Numbered from the stretch's first letter, positions 24,631 through 33,811 are shown. The stretch: 64,000 bases of DNA from Kineosporiaceae bacterium (GCA_016713225.1 JADJPO010000002.1:434001-498000), one strand, 5' to 3'. Notes: generated from the sequence alone by a model not told the origin. Numbers and translations are program-made.

Positions 24631-24657
24631 TCATGATCGTCTCCCAGAGCTCTCCCC
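24631..24657. repeat. Conserved end-module motif, copy 2
   Basis: TCATGATCGTCTCCCAG then GCTCTCCCC, 98 bases after the anticodon-loop end of partial tRNA copy 2. The intervening bases contain GGCGATATCGCTTGTCAC and GCGTCGGTAG, matching blocks at the equivalent positions after copies 1 and 3. The region 24536-24837 otherwise holds no gene. Confidence 0.6.
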
Positions 24658-24837
24658 ATCGCGTAGCCGGGTGCCGTCTACTCATCCGGGTCGGACCGCA
24701 GAAGCCCAAGCATTGAGGGCCGTACGCGCGGCTGGCGCAAGTGATCAACTGTGCGACTGCCCCCGGCATGGGGAGCTGGGACGTTCGCGCCTGGAACCTC
24801 GTGTGCGCGGTGACAGAGTGGGTTTGGGGTGATCGCC

Positions 24838-26043
24838 ATGACGTTCCGTCGTGCGTTGCTGCTCGGCCTCACAACCCTTCTCATCGCATCCCTGGGGATC
24901 GCCGCGTGCAGCGACTCCACCTCGGGGGGCACTCCTACCAGCGGAGTGGCGCCCTCGGCGGGATCCGCGCCGCTGTGGGCCGCACCGGGCACCGCAGCAC
25001 TGACCGCGACCCAGGGCGCTGCGCTGCAGTCCGCCCTGGATTCCTGGATCGCCCAGGACAAGCTGATCGGCGCCACGGCGGCCGTCGTCACGCCGCAGGG
25101 CGTGTGGTCCGGCGCGACCGGCGTGGACGGCGCCGGCACCCGGCTGCAGCCAGAGGCGGCGATGGCGATCATGAGCGTCACCAAGTCCTTCACAGCGGCC
25201 GAGGTGATGCTGCTGGCCACACGAGGCCTGGTGAACCTGGACGCGCCGCTCACCGACTACGTGCAGGCGCCGTTCGACACGAAAGGGGCTACCGTCCGGC
25301 AGGCGCTGGCCATGCGTACCGGCTTCCCCGACTACGCGACCGCGCCGTACGTGAAGACCATCGCCGCCGACCTGGCCAAGGACTGGACGCCGGCGCAGAT
25401 GCTCGCCACTCTGCCCAAGGACTCCGTCCGGCAGGGCACCCTCGGCGGGACGCCTTACTACAACAGCCTGAACTACGTCCTGCTCGGCGAGCTGATCGCC
25501 AAGGTCACGGGCCAGTCCTACGCCCAAGCCCTGCGCGTCGACCTGCTCGATCCGGCCGGACTGCACCGCACCTGGGTCCAGACCGCTGAGACACCCACGG
25601 GCCCGCTGACCGTCGGGAAGAACACGCCGGCCGCCGACACCGTGGATCCTGCCGGCCCGTACCTCCCGTCGCGCTCGGCGGCCTCGTTCACCGGCGCCGG
25701 CGGTGGCATGGCCGGGGACGCCGCGGACCTCGCCCGGTGGGCGTATCTGCTCTTCGGCGGCCAGGTCATCGACTCCGCCTCGGTGAAGCAGATGGTGGCC
25801 GACCCACAGGAGGAGCCCAACGTCGGCCCGTACGCACTCGGCACCATGGTCGGCGACGACGAGGGCACTCCCACGTACGGTCACGCCGGGGGCGGGCGCG
25901 ACTGGCCCTACACCTCGATCACGCTGGTGTGGGCGGGCGCCCAGCCGGTGTGCGTCGCCGTGATCACGCCGCAGCCGGCCGACTTCGGCTCGCAGATCTA
26001 CGAGCTCGTCATGCAGTTGCACACCGCTGCCTCGGCGAATTGA
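24838..26043 (+). CDS. Lipoprotein serine hydrolase (class C beta-lactamase/EstB-like)
   Basis: A 401-residue exported protein. The N-terminus MTFRRALLLGLTTLLIASLGIAAC is a lipoprotein signal with lipobox LGIAAC and a Ser/Thr/Gly-rich linker after it. The mature domain has the SxxK nucleophile motif SVTK, YYN (Tyr pair) in GGTPYYNSLNYVLLGELIAKVTG and HAG near the C-terminus (YGHAGGGRDWPY). This is the serine hydrolase clan of penicillin-recognising enzymes, including esterases and D-aminopeptidases; true lactamase activity is not implied. Start ATG 24838 is behind a GGGG; GTG at 24829 is an alternative. It is the cargo between partial tRNA copies 2 and 3. Confidence 0.85.
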   Translation: MTFRRALLLGLTTLLIASLGIAACSDSTSGGTPTSGVAPSAGSAPLWAAPGTAALTATQGAALQSALDSWIAQDKLIGATAAVVTPQGVWSGATGVDGAGTRLQPEAAMAIMSVTKSFTAAEVMLLATRGLVNLDAPLTDYVQAPFDTKGATVRQALAMRTGFPDYATAPYVKTIAADLAKDWTPAQMLATLPKDSVRQGTLGGTPYYNSLNYVLLGELIAKVTGQSYAQALRVDLLDPAGLHRTWVQTAETPTGPLTVGKNTPAADTVDPAGPYLPSRSAASFTGAGGGMAGDAADLARWAYLLFGGQVIDSASVKQMVADPQEEPNVGPYALGTMVGDDEGTPTYGHAGGGRDWPYTSITLVWAGAQPVCVAVITPQPADFGSQIYELVMQLHTAASAN

Positions 26044-26102
26044 CCTGTCGTGCAGGCCTCGAGCCAGGCCGGCAGTCATATGGCCTCTGACCTGCGGTTT
26101 CA

Positions 26103-26153
26103 TGGGTCGGGGTGGCGGTGGGATTTGAACCCACGGCCTCTTCGTCCCGAACG
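26103..26153 (-). repeat. Partial tRNA-Pro copy 3 (3' half; att-like)
   Basis: Minus-strand tRNA-Pro 3' half with an extra GTG inside the T-stem region (GGTGGCGGTGGGATTT against GGTGGCGGGATTT). It keeps the TTCAAAT T-loop and GACCCA end of copies 1 and 2. To its left, 26077-26102 repeats the right arm of the tRNA terminator (CATATGGCCTCTGACC..) but the left arm is replaced, placing a recombination junction near CATATGG. Confidence 0.8.
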
Positions 26154-26617
26154 CTGGTGCGATCGCGCCGTCGCCTGTGGTGATCGGCGAAATGGCTGGT
26201 CACAGCCTCGCCGGCGGATGGTGAGAGTGATGGTCGGTGACGGGTTCAGGGTCATGATCGTCTCCCGGGTCTCTCCCCGGCCGGGATCGAGGTCCGACTG
26301 GTTGGTCCCTGTGGCCATCCTGCCGGTGTTGTGACGTCTCCAAGGAGCCTTGTCACGTGGGCGGTGAGCCTCTGCTGGCGCGTGCCCGGCACGGCATCGG
26401 GAGGGACTCCGGAGTCAAGATCGTCTCCGGAGTCTTTCCCGAAGAACGCCAGTGGACCAGCGCGCCGTCACCCCGCGGCACCTGAATCCACGATCACTTC
26501 GTCTCAACCGACATGGTGCGGCAGCGGCGCTGGGTGTCACCGGATGGCAAAGCCGCTGGTCGGCGGCCCCTCCACCTCGTGCCGGCGACATGTCAGCCGG
26601 CCGCTGGGCGACGTCTC
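26154..26617. other. Gene-free remnant between att copies, with two end-module motifs
   Basis: About 460 bases without a credible gene. It contains the end-module motif at 26252-26278 (TCATGATCGTCTCCCGG with TCTCCCCGG), 100 bases after copy 3, and a weaker relative at 26414 (TCAAGATCGTCTCCGGAG). The latter is flanked by CTCCGGAGTC repeats. This looks like a shrunken third element that has lost its cargo. Confidence 0.5.
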
Positions 26618-26803
<186 letters not shown>

Positions 26804-26856
26804 GTGGAGCCCAGTCAGGATAGCGGAGGCAACCCCGGACCATGAAACCGGCGAGT

Positions 26857-28245
26857 TGACTCACGTCGAATGCCCGCGTGGGTGGGGTCGTTGACTCATC
26901 GGTGGATGCCCGCGTGGGTCAGGCTCGCTCGATGGGGTTGACCATGGTGCAGCGCAGGGCGGTGTTGGCCTCGCAGGTGGCGGCGTGGCCGAAGGCCACC
27001 AAGGTCGAGAAGTCGGCCATCCTTGATCATCTGGTGGCGGTCAACGGGTGGCATCGTGACCACGCCCGCAAGATGATCCGGGCGGCCGTGGCCGATGGTG
27101 GCAGCGACCGGGCGGTCGGTCAGCGGCGGGCGGCCCGGGCACCGGTCTACACCTACGACGAGGCGGCGATCACGGCGTTGGCGACGTGTTGGGCGGTGCT
27201 GGGCGGCCCGACCGGTAAACGGCTGCAACCGGCGTTGGCGGCCCTGGTCCCGGCCCTGCTGGCCCACGGTGAACTGCCCCAGGACCCGGCCGTGATCGAT
27301 GCCCTGTTGGCGATGTCGGCGGCCACCATCGACCGGCGCCTGAAGACCCACCGGGTCGGACTGGTCGCCGCCAAGGGCCGGTCCCTGACCCGACCGGGCA
27401 GCCTGTTGAAGTCCTCGATCCCGTTGAAGACCTGGCACGAATGGGACGACACGGCACCGGGGTTCATCGAGATCGACCTGGTCGGCCACGAAGGCGGCGA
27501 CGCCAACGGCGCCTTCCACTACACCCTGGACGCCACCGACGTCGCCACGGGCTGGACCGAGGCGATCAGCATCGCCTCCAAAGGCGAACGGACCGTCTCA
27601 GCGGCCCTGACCCGCCTGCAGGTCCGGTTCCCGTTCGCCCTGCTGGGCATCCACTCCGACAACGGCAGCGAGTTCATCAACCACCACCTGCTGAAGTGGG
27701 CCACCGACCGGCAGATCACCTTCACCCGAGGCCGGCCCTCCCACTCCAACGACCAGGCCCACATCGAGCAGAAGAACTGGACCACCGTCCGTCACGCCGT
27801 CGGCTACCACCGCTACGACACGGCCCGAGAACTGTCCCTGCTCAACGAGTTATGGCCCCTCCAAGCCCAACTGACCAACCTGTTCCTGCCCCAACAGAAA
27901 CTGCTCACCAAGACCCGCGACGGCGCCAAGGTGACCAAGACCTACGACAAGGCCGCCACCCCCGCCACCCGCCTGGCCCGCGACCACCCCGACGTCCTGA
28001 CCCCCACCGACGCCCACGCCCTGCGCCACCAACTCGACGTCCTCAACCCGGCCGGCCTGGCCCGCCGCATCGCCGCCGTCCAGGCCAGCCTGCTCGAACT
28101 GGCCCGCCGCCGCGGCAGCATCCAACGCCGCGCCAAGACCAACGCCGTCTACCTGTCCAAAACCAAGATCAAACCACCCCAGGCCCCGCGGGCATCCACC
28201 GATGAGTCAACGACTCACCCCAAGCGGGCATCTTGACGTGAGTCA
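26857..28245 (+). mobile_element. Complete insertion sequence with about 58-base inverted ends
   Basis: A 1.39-kb IS bounded by inverted repeats 26857-26914 and 28187-28245. Both begin TGACTCACGTC and share ATGCCCGC and, further in, GTTGACTCATCGGTGG plus ATGCCCGCG. Each end therefore contains two tandem TGACTCA...ATGCCCGC units, probably two transposase-binding sites. One gene fills the element. I found no certain target duplication: GAGT lies outside the left end and CCAGG outside the right. The IS lies 53 bases upstream of the tRNA-Pro 5' end and may affect its promoter. Confidence 0.88.
26932..28236 (+). CDS. DDE integrase-core transposase
   Basis: A 434-residue transposase from ATG 26932; the frame also has a GTG at 26878 inside the inverted repeat, less likely. 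The N-terminal part is an HTH region (KVEKSAILDHLVAVNGWHRDHARKMIRAAV). The retroviral-integrase-like core gives the catalytic triad: D in FIEIDLVGHEGG, D in GIHSDNGSEFIN and E in HSNDQAHIEQKNW. The C-terminus is Arg/Lys-rich. It belongs to the integrase-core transposases of the IS481/ISNCY type; closer assignment needs a search. The stop lies inside the right inverted repeat. The frame is intact, so the element may be active. Confidence 0.88.
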   Translation: MGLTMVQRRAVLASQVAAWPKATKVEKSAILDHLVAVNGWHRDHARKMIRAAVADGGSDRAVGQRRAARAPVYTYDEAAITALATCWAVLGGPTGKRLQPALAALVPALLAHGELPQDPAVIDALLAMSAATIDRRLKTHRVGLVAAKGRSLTRPGSLLKSSIPLKTWHEWDDTAPGFIEIDLVGHEGGDANGAFHYTLDATDVATGWTEAISIASKGERTVSAALTRLQVRFPFALLGIHSDNGSEFINHHLLKWATDRQITFTRGRPSHSNDQAHIEQKNWTTVRHAVGYHRYDTARELSLLNELWPLQAQLTNLFLPQQKLLTKTRDGAKVTKTYDKAATPATRLARDHPDVLTPTDAHALRHQLDVLNPAGLARRIAAVQASLLELARRRGSIQRRAKTNAVYLSKTKIKPPQAPRASTDESTTHPKRAS

Positions 28246-28262
28246 CCAGGACCGGTTCCCGA

Positions 28263-28292
28263 CGTCCCAGCTGGGACGTCCCAGCTGGGACG
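28263..28292. terminator. Double palindrome after the metallophosphoesterase gene
   Basis: The 14-base palindrome GTCCCAGCTGGGAC occurs twice back to back (28264-28277, 28278-28291), making the whole 30-base stretch self-complementary. It lies 10 bases past the metallophosphoesterase stop on the minus strand and 18 bases from the IS end. No U-run follows. Probably a terminator, or a cruciform-prone site near the IS. Confidence 0.6.
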
Positions 28293-28301
28293 CATTCGCG
28301 C

Positions 28302-29294
28302 TCAGCGCTCGCGGGGCACCAAGGTCAACAGGGTCGCCTCGGGTCGGCAGGCGAACCGCACCGCCGCGTACGGCGGCGTCCCCAGCCCGGCCGACACGTG
28401 CATCCAGGCCGCCGATGCCCCCGAACCAGGCACGGACGCCGCGGCGTCCCGTCCCCGGGTCCACGCGCCGTCCGAAGCCCGCGACGGCCAGCGGGACACC
28501 CCTTTGGCCTGGCGCCTCGGCAGGTCGCAATTGGTGACCAACGCGCCGAACCCGGGCAGGCACAGCTGCCCACCATGCGTATGCCCGGCGATCAGCAACC
28601 CCGCGCCGTCCGCGGTCATCGCATCGAGCACCCGCCGGTACGGCGCGTGCATCACCCCGACGGTCAGCGCGGCGTCCGGCGAGGGCGGCCCGGCCACCCG
28701 GTGGTAGCGGTCGCGCTGGATGTGCGGGTCGTCGACGCCGACGAACTCGAGCGGCACCCCGGCGACGTCCAGCGTGGTGCGGTGGTTGTTCAGGTCGGTC
28801 CATCCGGCGTCCAGGAAGCCCTTGACCAGATCATCCGTGGGCAACCGCTCACCGATGATCCGCTTCTGCCCGCCATGACGCAGCAGGTACCGCGCCGGGT
28901 TCTTCACCCGCGGCGCGTAGTAGTCGTTCGACCCGAGCACGAACACCCCGGGCCGGTGCAGCAGCTCGCTGTGGGCCTCGAGCGCCGTCTCGACGGCGTC
29001 CATGTCGGCCAAGGTGTCCCCGGTCGAGACCACCAGGTCGGGCTCGAGGTCACCGAGCCCGCGCAGCCAGGCCTGCTTGCGATGCTGGCGCGGCACCATG
29101 TGCAGGTCCGACAGGTGTAACACCCGCAGCGGGTCGGCGTCCGGGGGCAGCACCGGCAGGCTGGCCCGGCGCAACACGAAGTGGCGTGCCTCGAGCCAGG
29201 CATACCCCAACCCGGTCGCCCCCGCTGCCGCGACGGCGAGCGGAATCGCGGCCGCCAACGGCAGCCGAGAGGTGAGGGCACGCTCTGAACGCAT
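28302..29294 (-). CDS. Membrane-anchored metallophosphoesterase
   Basis: A 330-residue calcineurin-like phosphoesterase. The N-terminal stretch LTSRLPLAAAIPLAVAAAGATGLGYAWLEA is a membrane anchor. Metal-binding motifs follow in order: LHLSDLHMVP (DxH), VSTGDTLADMDAV (GDxxD), VLGSNDYYAP (GNxD in place of GNHD), VGVMHAPYRRVLD (H) and LIAGHTHGGQLCLPGFG (GHxHGGQ). The relatives in actinobacteria (MtB Rv3683-type) sit beside ponA2, matching the wider synteny here, but a trehalose operon and other genes intervene. It may hydrolyse phosphodiesters at the cell surface. Substrate unknown. Confidence 0.87.
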   Translation of the reverse strand: MRSERALTSRLPLAAAIPLAVAAAGATGLGYAWLEARHFVLRRASLPVLPPDADPLRVLHLSDLHMVPRQHRKQAWLRGLGDLEPDLVVSTGDTLADMDAVETALEAHSELLHRPGVFVLGSNDYYAPRVKNPARYLLRHGGQKRIIGERLPTDDLVKGFLDAGWTDLNNHRTTLDVAGVPLEFVGVDDPHIQRDRYHRVAGPPSPDAALTVGVMHAPYRRVLDAMTADGAGLLIAGHTHGGQLCLPGFGALVTNCDLPRRQAKGVSRWPSRASDGAWTRGRDAAASVPGSGASAAWMHVSAGLGTPPYAAVRFACRPEATLLTLVPRER

Positions 29295-29309
29295 CCGCCC
29301 ATCCTCTCA

Positions 29310-29336
29310 TCGGCTGCCGGTGGCACCGGCAGCCGA
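29310..29336. terminator. Hairpin terminator after sugC
   Basis: TCGGCTGCCGGTG (29310-29322), G, CACCGGCAGCCGA (29324-29336): perfect 13-base arms around a one-base centre. It lies between the sugC stop (29382, minus strand) and the metallophosphoesterase start, where the trehalose operon transcript should end. Confidence 0.7.
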
Positions 29337-29381
29337 CACCTGATCGGCCGTGCCAAGACCGCGGCCCGCCCGGCGAACGCC

Positions 29382-30632
29382 TCACACCGAGGCAGACTCG
29401 CGGCCCCGCGCCAGAGCCTGCTGGCGCAGCTGCTCGTTCTCCTCCTCGATTCGGCGCGCCTCCTGCTCGTCTCGGGTGAGCGTGACTCCGCTCTCGGGGT
29501 CGAACAGGTGCATCCGCTCCGGGTCGAACCACAGCCGGGCACGCTGTCCCTCGCGCACCCGGCTCATGGCGTCGAGGGCCACGACCAGCTGGCTCCGCAT
29601 GCCCTCGCCGTCCAGGTCGCGATCGAGTTCGTCGAGCTGTTGGGCCACGGCGGCGTCCTGCTCGTAGGGCACATAGGCATACAGCTCGTTGCCCAACCAC
29701 TCGGTGACATCGACCTCGACCTCGACCTCGATACCCCCTTCGCGTCGGCGCTCGTCGATGACCGACGCGTCCTCGAAGTGCTCCGGCCGAATGCCGGCGA
29801 TCACCAGTTCTCGTCCCTCGAGCAGGCGCGCCCGCTGCGCGGACAGCCGGACGTCGCCGATCGGCAGGTGCAGCACGTCGCCGGCCACCCGGGCAGGCAG
29901 GAAGTTCATCGGCGGCGAGCCGATGAAGCCCGCGACGAACAGGTTGACCGGCTGTTCGTACAGCTCCCGCGGGCTGGCCACCTGCTGCAGCACTCCGCGT
30001 TTGAGGACGGCGACCCGGTCGCCGAGGGTCATCGCCTCGGTCTGGTCGTGGGTCACGTAGATGGTCGTCGTGCCCACCCGTCGTTGGATGCGTGAGATCT
30101 CGGTACGCATCTGACCGCGCAGCTTCGCGTCCAGGTTGCTCAGCGGCTCGTCGAACAGGAACGCGTCGGCCTCGCGTACCAGCGCCCGCCCCATGGCCAC
30201 CCGCTGCCGTTGCCCGCCGGACAGGTTGGCGGGTTTGCGATCGAGATGGTCGCGCAGTTCGAGCAGATCGGCGGCTCGCTGCACGCGCTCGTCGATGTCC
30301 GCCTCGGAGTACTTGCCCTTGGCCAGCCGCAGCGGGAAGGCGATGTTCTCGTACACCGACAGGTGCGGGTAGAGCGCGTAGTTCTGAAACACCATGGCCA
30401 GGTTGCGATCTCGCGGCGCCTTGTCGTTGACGCGCTGGCCGTCGATCAGCAGCTCGCCCTCGGTGATGTCCTCCAGGCCGACCACCATGCGCAGCAGCGT
30501 GGACTTGCCGCACCCGGACGGCCCGACGAGGATGACGAACTCCCCGTCGCGAATGTCCAGGCTGATGTCGTTGACGGCGGCGAAGCCGTCGCCGTATCGC
30601 TTGACGAGGTTCTTGAGGGTGATCTCGGACAT
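29382..30632 (-). CDS. sugC: Trehalose ABC importer ATP-binding protein
   Basis: A 416-residue CUT1/MsmK-type ATPase. Walker A is GPSGCGKST (residues about 36-44), Q-loop in VFQNYALYPH, signature LSGGQRQRVAMGRAL, Walker B DAFLFDEPLSNLDAKLR and H-loop YVTHDQTEAMTLGD. The C-terminal regulatory beta-domain includes GSPPMNFLPARV and IAGIRPEHFED; the tail is longer than usual and coiled (EARRIEEENEQLRQQALARGR). It energises sugar import by the two permeases encoded upstream. Assignment to SugC rests on the LpqY-like binding protein and gene order lpqY-sugA-sugB-sugC. Starts 53 bases after sugB ends. Confidence 0.88.
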   Translation of the reverse strand: MSEITLKNLVKRYGDGFAAVNDISLDIRDGEFVILVGPSGCGKSTLLRMVVGLEDITEGELLIDGQRVNDKAPRDRNLAMVFQNYALYPHLSVYENIAFPLRLAKGKYSEADIDERVQRAADLLELRDHLDRKPANLSGGQRQRVAMGRALVREADAFLFDEPLSNLDAKLRGQMRTEISRIQRRVGTTTIYVTHDQTEAMTLGDRVAVLKRGVLQQVASPRELYEQPVNLFVAGFIGSPPMNFLPARVAGDVLHLPIGDVRLSAQRARLLEGRELVIAGIRPEHFEDASVIDERRREGGIEVEVEVDVTEWLGNELYAYVPYEQDAAVAQQLDELDRDLDGEGMRSQLVVALDAMSRVREGQRARLWFDPERMHLFDPESGVTLTRDEQEARRIEEENEQLRQQALARGRESASV

Positions 30633-30684
30633 GTGCTCGCTCCCGGGCGTGAGGTTCGTCAGAGGGGCGGATGAGTCGATCTGG

Positions 30685-31518
30685 TCATCCCTTCACCGCA
30701 CCGTTGGTCAGGCCGGCGACGATCCGGCGCTGGAACAGCAACACCAGCACCACCACAGGGATGGTCACGATCACCGCCGCCGCCGCGATCGGGCCGTTCG
30801 GCGCCTCGAATTGTGAGGCACCGGAGAACAGCCCCAACGCCGCCGGCACCGGGCGCGATGCCTCGGTCGAGGTGAGCGAGATGCCGTAGATGAAGTCGTT
30901 CCAGGCGATGAAGAACGCGATGATCGCCGTGGTGAACACCCCGGGCGCGGCCAACGGGACGATCACCTTGCGAAACGCCTGCCAGGACGTCGCGCCGTCC
31001 ACCTGCGCTGCCTGCTCCATCTCCCACGGGATCTCGCGGAAGAAGGCCGACAGCGTCCAGATCGCCAGCGGCAGGGTCAGTGACAGGTACGGGATGATCA
31101 GGCCCGGCCAGGTGTCGTACAGCCCGATCTGTCGCCACAGGTTGAACAGCGGGGTGACGATCGAGATCACCGGGAAGATGGCCACCGCCAACGCCGTCGA
31201 CAGGATCAGCCGCTTGCCCGGAAAGTCCAGGCGCGCAATGGCATAGGCGGCGAACATCGACAGCACGCACGAGATCGCGGTGGCGATCAGGCAGATGCCG
31301 AACGAGTTGCGCAGCGCCGGCAGGAACAGCTCGCTGGCCTCGCCGGTGAGGATCAGCCGGTAGTTCTCCCAGGTGCCGACCGTGGGCAGGAACTGGCGGT
31401 TGGCGATGTCGGACGGCGCCTTCAACGACAGCGACACGATCCACGCCACCGGGAACAGCGCGTAGACGACGATCGCCAGACCGCCGATCAGCCACCCGAC
31501 CTTCTCGCGTCGCGACAT
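30685..31518 (-). CDS. sugB: Trehalose ABC importer permease SugB
   Basis: A 277-residue MalG-type permease with six spans, starting MSRREKVGWLIGGLAIVVYALFPVAWIVSLSLK. The periplasmic-facing loop has SDIANRQFLPTVGTWENY. The EAA-type cytosolic loop QAAQVDGATSWQAFRKVIVPLAAPG contacts the ATPase. The ORF is open much further upstream, but only by running through sugA; ATG 31518 follows the sugA stop by two bases. Confidence 0.88.
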   Translation of the reverse strand: MSRREKVGWLIGGLAIVVYALFPVAWIVSLSLKAPSDIANRQFLPTVGTWENYRLILTGEASELFLPALRNSFGICLIATAISCVLSMFAAYAIARLDFPGKRLILSTALAVAIFPVISIVTPLFNLWRQIGLYDTWPGLIIPYLSLTLPLAIWTLSAFFREIPWEMEQAAQVDGATSWQAFRKVIVPLAAPGVFTTAIIAFFIAWNDFIYGISLTSTEASRPVPAALGLFSGASQFEAPNGPIAAAAVIVTIPVVVLVLLFQRRIVAGLTNGAVKG

Positions 31519-31520
31519 CG

Positions 31521-32480
31521 CTACTCCCCTCGCGCCGAGGCCAGGTCGACCCGGAACCCCTTGATGAACAACGCGCAGATCAGCACGACGCACACGAACA
31601 ACAGCACCGAAACCGCCGAGCCGAGCCCGATCTCGAGTCGTGAGATGGTCTGCCGGTATGCCAGGAACGAGACCGTCTCGGTGCTGTTCGCGCCCCCGGT
31701 CATCACGAAGATCGAGTCGAAGATCCGGAACGCGTCCAGGGTGCGGAACAGCAGGGCGACCATGATGGCCGCCTTCATGTTGGGGATCGTCACCCGGTTC
31801 AGTCGCTGCCACCAGGTGGCGCCGTCCACCTTCGCTGCCTCCTGCAACACCTCGGGAACCTGGGCCAGCCCGGCCAGCAAGAGCAGCGAGATGAACGGCG
31901 TGGTCTTCCAGATCTCGGCCACGCACACCACGAACAGGGCCTTCCAGGTACCGCCGAACCAGTCGGTGTCGGCGCTGATCCCGGGGAGCCAGCCCAGCCA
32001 GCTGTTCACGAAGCCGGAGTCGAGCGCGAACGCGTACTGCCAGGCGAACGCCGAGACCACCGTGATGACCGCGTAGGGAATCAGGATCGCGGCGCGGACC
32101 ACCGGGCGGATGGCGCGCAGCGCCTTCATCATCACCAGGGCGAGTCCGAAGCCCAACACCAACTCGACGGCCACGGTGATCGCGGTGATGAACAGTGTCA
32201 CCGCGAGCGAGGTCCACCAGATGCGGTCGGTGAGGATCACGGAGTAGTTCTGCAGCCCGTTGAAGGAGCGGTTGCCGGGGTCGGTGAGTCGGAAGTCGAA
32301 CAGGGAGTCGTAAACCGCCTGCAGGATGGGATAGGCGGTCACCAACAGCATCACGGCGAAGGCCGGTCCGGCGAGCATCCAGCCGAGTCGTCGCTCGGCC
32401 CGCGAACGGTCACTGACCCGGGCGCGGACGGCGGGACGATGCGTCGTCCGGCCGCTCGGCGGCAGCGTCGTGGTGCTCAC
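31521..32480 (-). CDS. sugA: Trehalose ABC importer permease SugA
   Basis: A 319-residue MalF-type permease. An N-terminal cytosolic tail (Arg-rich) leads into LGWMLAGPAFAVMLLVTAYPILQAVYDSL, then spans to SAVSVLLFVCVVLICALFIKGF. The EAA loop is EAAKVDGATWWQRLNRVTIPN. It overlaps the lpqY stop by four bases and is followed by sugB two bases on, so the operon is tightly coupled. Forms the transmembrane channel with SugB. Confidence 0.88.
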   Translation of the reverse strand: MSTTTLPPSGRTTHRPAVRARVSDRSRAERRLGWMLAGPAFAVMLLVTAYPILQAVYDSLFDFRLTDPGNRSFNGLQNYSVILTDRIWWTSLAVTLFITAITVAVELVLGFGLALVMMKALRAIRPVVRAAILIPYAVITVVSAFAWQYAFALDSGFVNSWLGWLPGISADTDWFGGTWKALFVVCVAEIWKTTPFISLLLLAGLAQVPEVLQEAAKVDGATWWQRLNRVTIPNMKAAIMVALLFRTLDAFRIFDSIFVMTGGANSTETVSFLAYRQTISRLEIGLGSAVSVLLFVCVVLICALFIKGFRVDLASARGE

Positions 32481-33811
32481 AGCAGCTCCTTCTTGGCCAG
32501 CACCGCGCTGATCAGATCAGCGGCGCGCCGTCCGGTGGTGGCCGGGTCGACCTGGGACGGTGGGTGATAGATGCGTTGGACGCTTTCGGAAACCTCGCTG
32601 TAGTAAGGGGTTTGAGGTCGCGGTGCGGCCTGCTCGAGGGACTCACGGATCACCGGGGCCATCGGGAACTCGCGCAGCACCTCAGGATCGTCGTACACCG
32701 CGGCACGGGCTGCGGGGTTGCCGTTGCTGATGAAGTAGTAGGCCTGGTTCTGCTCGCTGGTGATGCACTCGGCCGCCGCGTACGCCAGATCGGGATGCTC
32801 GCTGAACGCGCCCACTCCGAGGTTGATCCCACCGTAGGGCGGAGTGCTCGGGCGGTCGGCCTGCACCCGCGGGTAGAGCGCCCAGCCGTAGTCGGCGGGC
32901 ACCGAGGCGTCGAGCGTGCCGCCCTCGACCCCGGCCTGGGCGCGCGGCCAGACGAAGGGCCAGTTGACCATGAAGGCCGCCTCGCCGGCCTCGAACGCAT
33001 TGACGTTGGCATCCTCGCCCGAGGTCGAGAGGGCCGGACCGCCGACGCCCGCATCGGCCACCGCCCGCATCACCCGAGCGGCCTCGGCGGCCGGCGGATC
33101 GGCCAGCCCCAGCTTGATCTGGGCGGGGTTGTCCGGCGAGGGGTCGGTGACGATCGCCCCGCCGGCCGAGGCGACCAGGGCGTTCACCCAGACGGTCAGT
33201 GCCTCGGCGCGAAGGCCCTGGACGGCGAACTGCTGGCCCTGGCCACGCGCGGCGTCGATCAGTTGCTGCCAGGTGACGGGCCGGCTCAGGTCGAGGCCTG
33301 CCGCCGTGGCCACGGACTTGCGATACCAGAGCAGCTGGGTGTTGGCCCAGAACGGCACCGTCACCAGCGTCCCGCGCCACGTGGCCCCCTGTCGTGCACT
33401 GTCGACCACTCCCTGCGAGACGCGGGCCGCGACATCGGCGGGCACCGGCGCGAGGAAGCGTGCCTCGGCGAACTCGGGGATGTACGGCGGGTCCAGGCTC
33501 ATCAGGTCGATCGATGAGTCGTTGGCCGCCAACCGCCGCACCAGCTGCTGGCGCTGCTCGGACGACTCACGGGGCATGACCGCGGTGCGAATGGTGTAGG
33601 CACCGCTCGCGGCGGCGGTACACCGCCGGGCCAGCTCGGCCTGCCCGCCGGAATCGGGGTTGGTGTACCAGGTGAGTCGCGGCGCCCCACCGTCCTGACC
33701 GCCACAGGCGGCGAGACCGGTGGCGACGAACGCTGCGACCAGGACGGCGCCGAGGCGCCGACGGATGAGGCGACGGCCCCGAGGGGCTCGATCCCGCCCG
33801 ACAACGGACAT
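32477..33811 (-). CDS. lpqY: Trehalose-binding lipoprotein LpqY-like
   Basis: A 444-residue substrate-binding lipoprotein. ATG 33811 is chosen because AGGAGGAG lies six bases upstream; the open frame extends another 39 residues without support. The signal peptide RRRLGAVLVAAFVATGLAAC ends in lipobox LAAC. The mature part resembles M. tuberculosis LpqY segment by segment: ARRCTAAASGAYTIRTAVMP, ESSEQRQQLVRRLAANDSSIDLMSLD, EFAEARFL, NTQLLWYRKSV, AFMVNWPFVW and GGINLGVGAFS. In mycobacteria LpqY-SugABC recycles trehalose released during cell-envelope mycolate transfer; other actinomycetes use relatives for trehalose or maltose, so the substrate is probable, not certain. Confidence 0.85.
   Translation of the reverse strand: MSVVGRDRAPRGRRLIRRRLGAVLVAAFVATGLAACGGQDGGAPRLTWYTNPDSGGQAELARRCTAAASGAYTIRTAVMPRESSEQRQQLVRRLAANDSSIDLMSLDPPYIPEFAEARFLAPVPADVAARVSQGVVDSARQGATWRGTLVTVPFWANTQLLWYRKSVATAAGLDLSRPVTWQQLIDAARGQGQQFAVQGLRAEALTVWVNALVASAGGAIVTDPSPDNPAQIKLGLADPPAAEAARVMRAVADAGVGGPALSTSGEDANVNAFEAGEAAFMVNWPFVWPRAQAGVEGGTLDASVPADYGWALYPRVQADRPSTPPYGGINLGVGAFSEHPDLAYAAAECITSEQNQAYYFISNGNPAARAAVYDDPEVLREFPMAPVIRESLEQAAPRPQTPYYSEVSESVQRIYHPPSQVDPATTGRRAADLISAVLAKKELL

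Noticed and set aside
24838..26043. Calling the serine hydrolase a beta-lactamase resistance gene
   Set aside because: SxxK, YxN and HxG motifs are common to esterases and peptidases of this clan; nothing shows lactam hydrolysis.
22296..26153. Additional functional tRNA genes
   Set aside because: All three copies lack the 5' half (acceptor 5' strand and D-arm), so no cloverleaf can form.
26846..28256. Target-site duplication of the IS using ACCGG on both sides
   Set aside because: The two ACCGG copies are five bases away from each end rather than adjacent, so they are probably coincidental.
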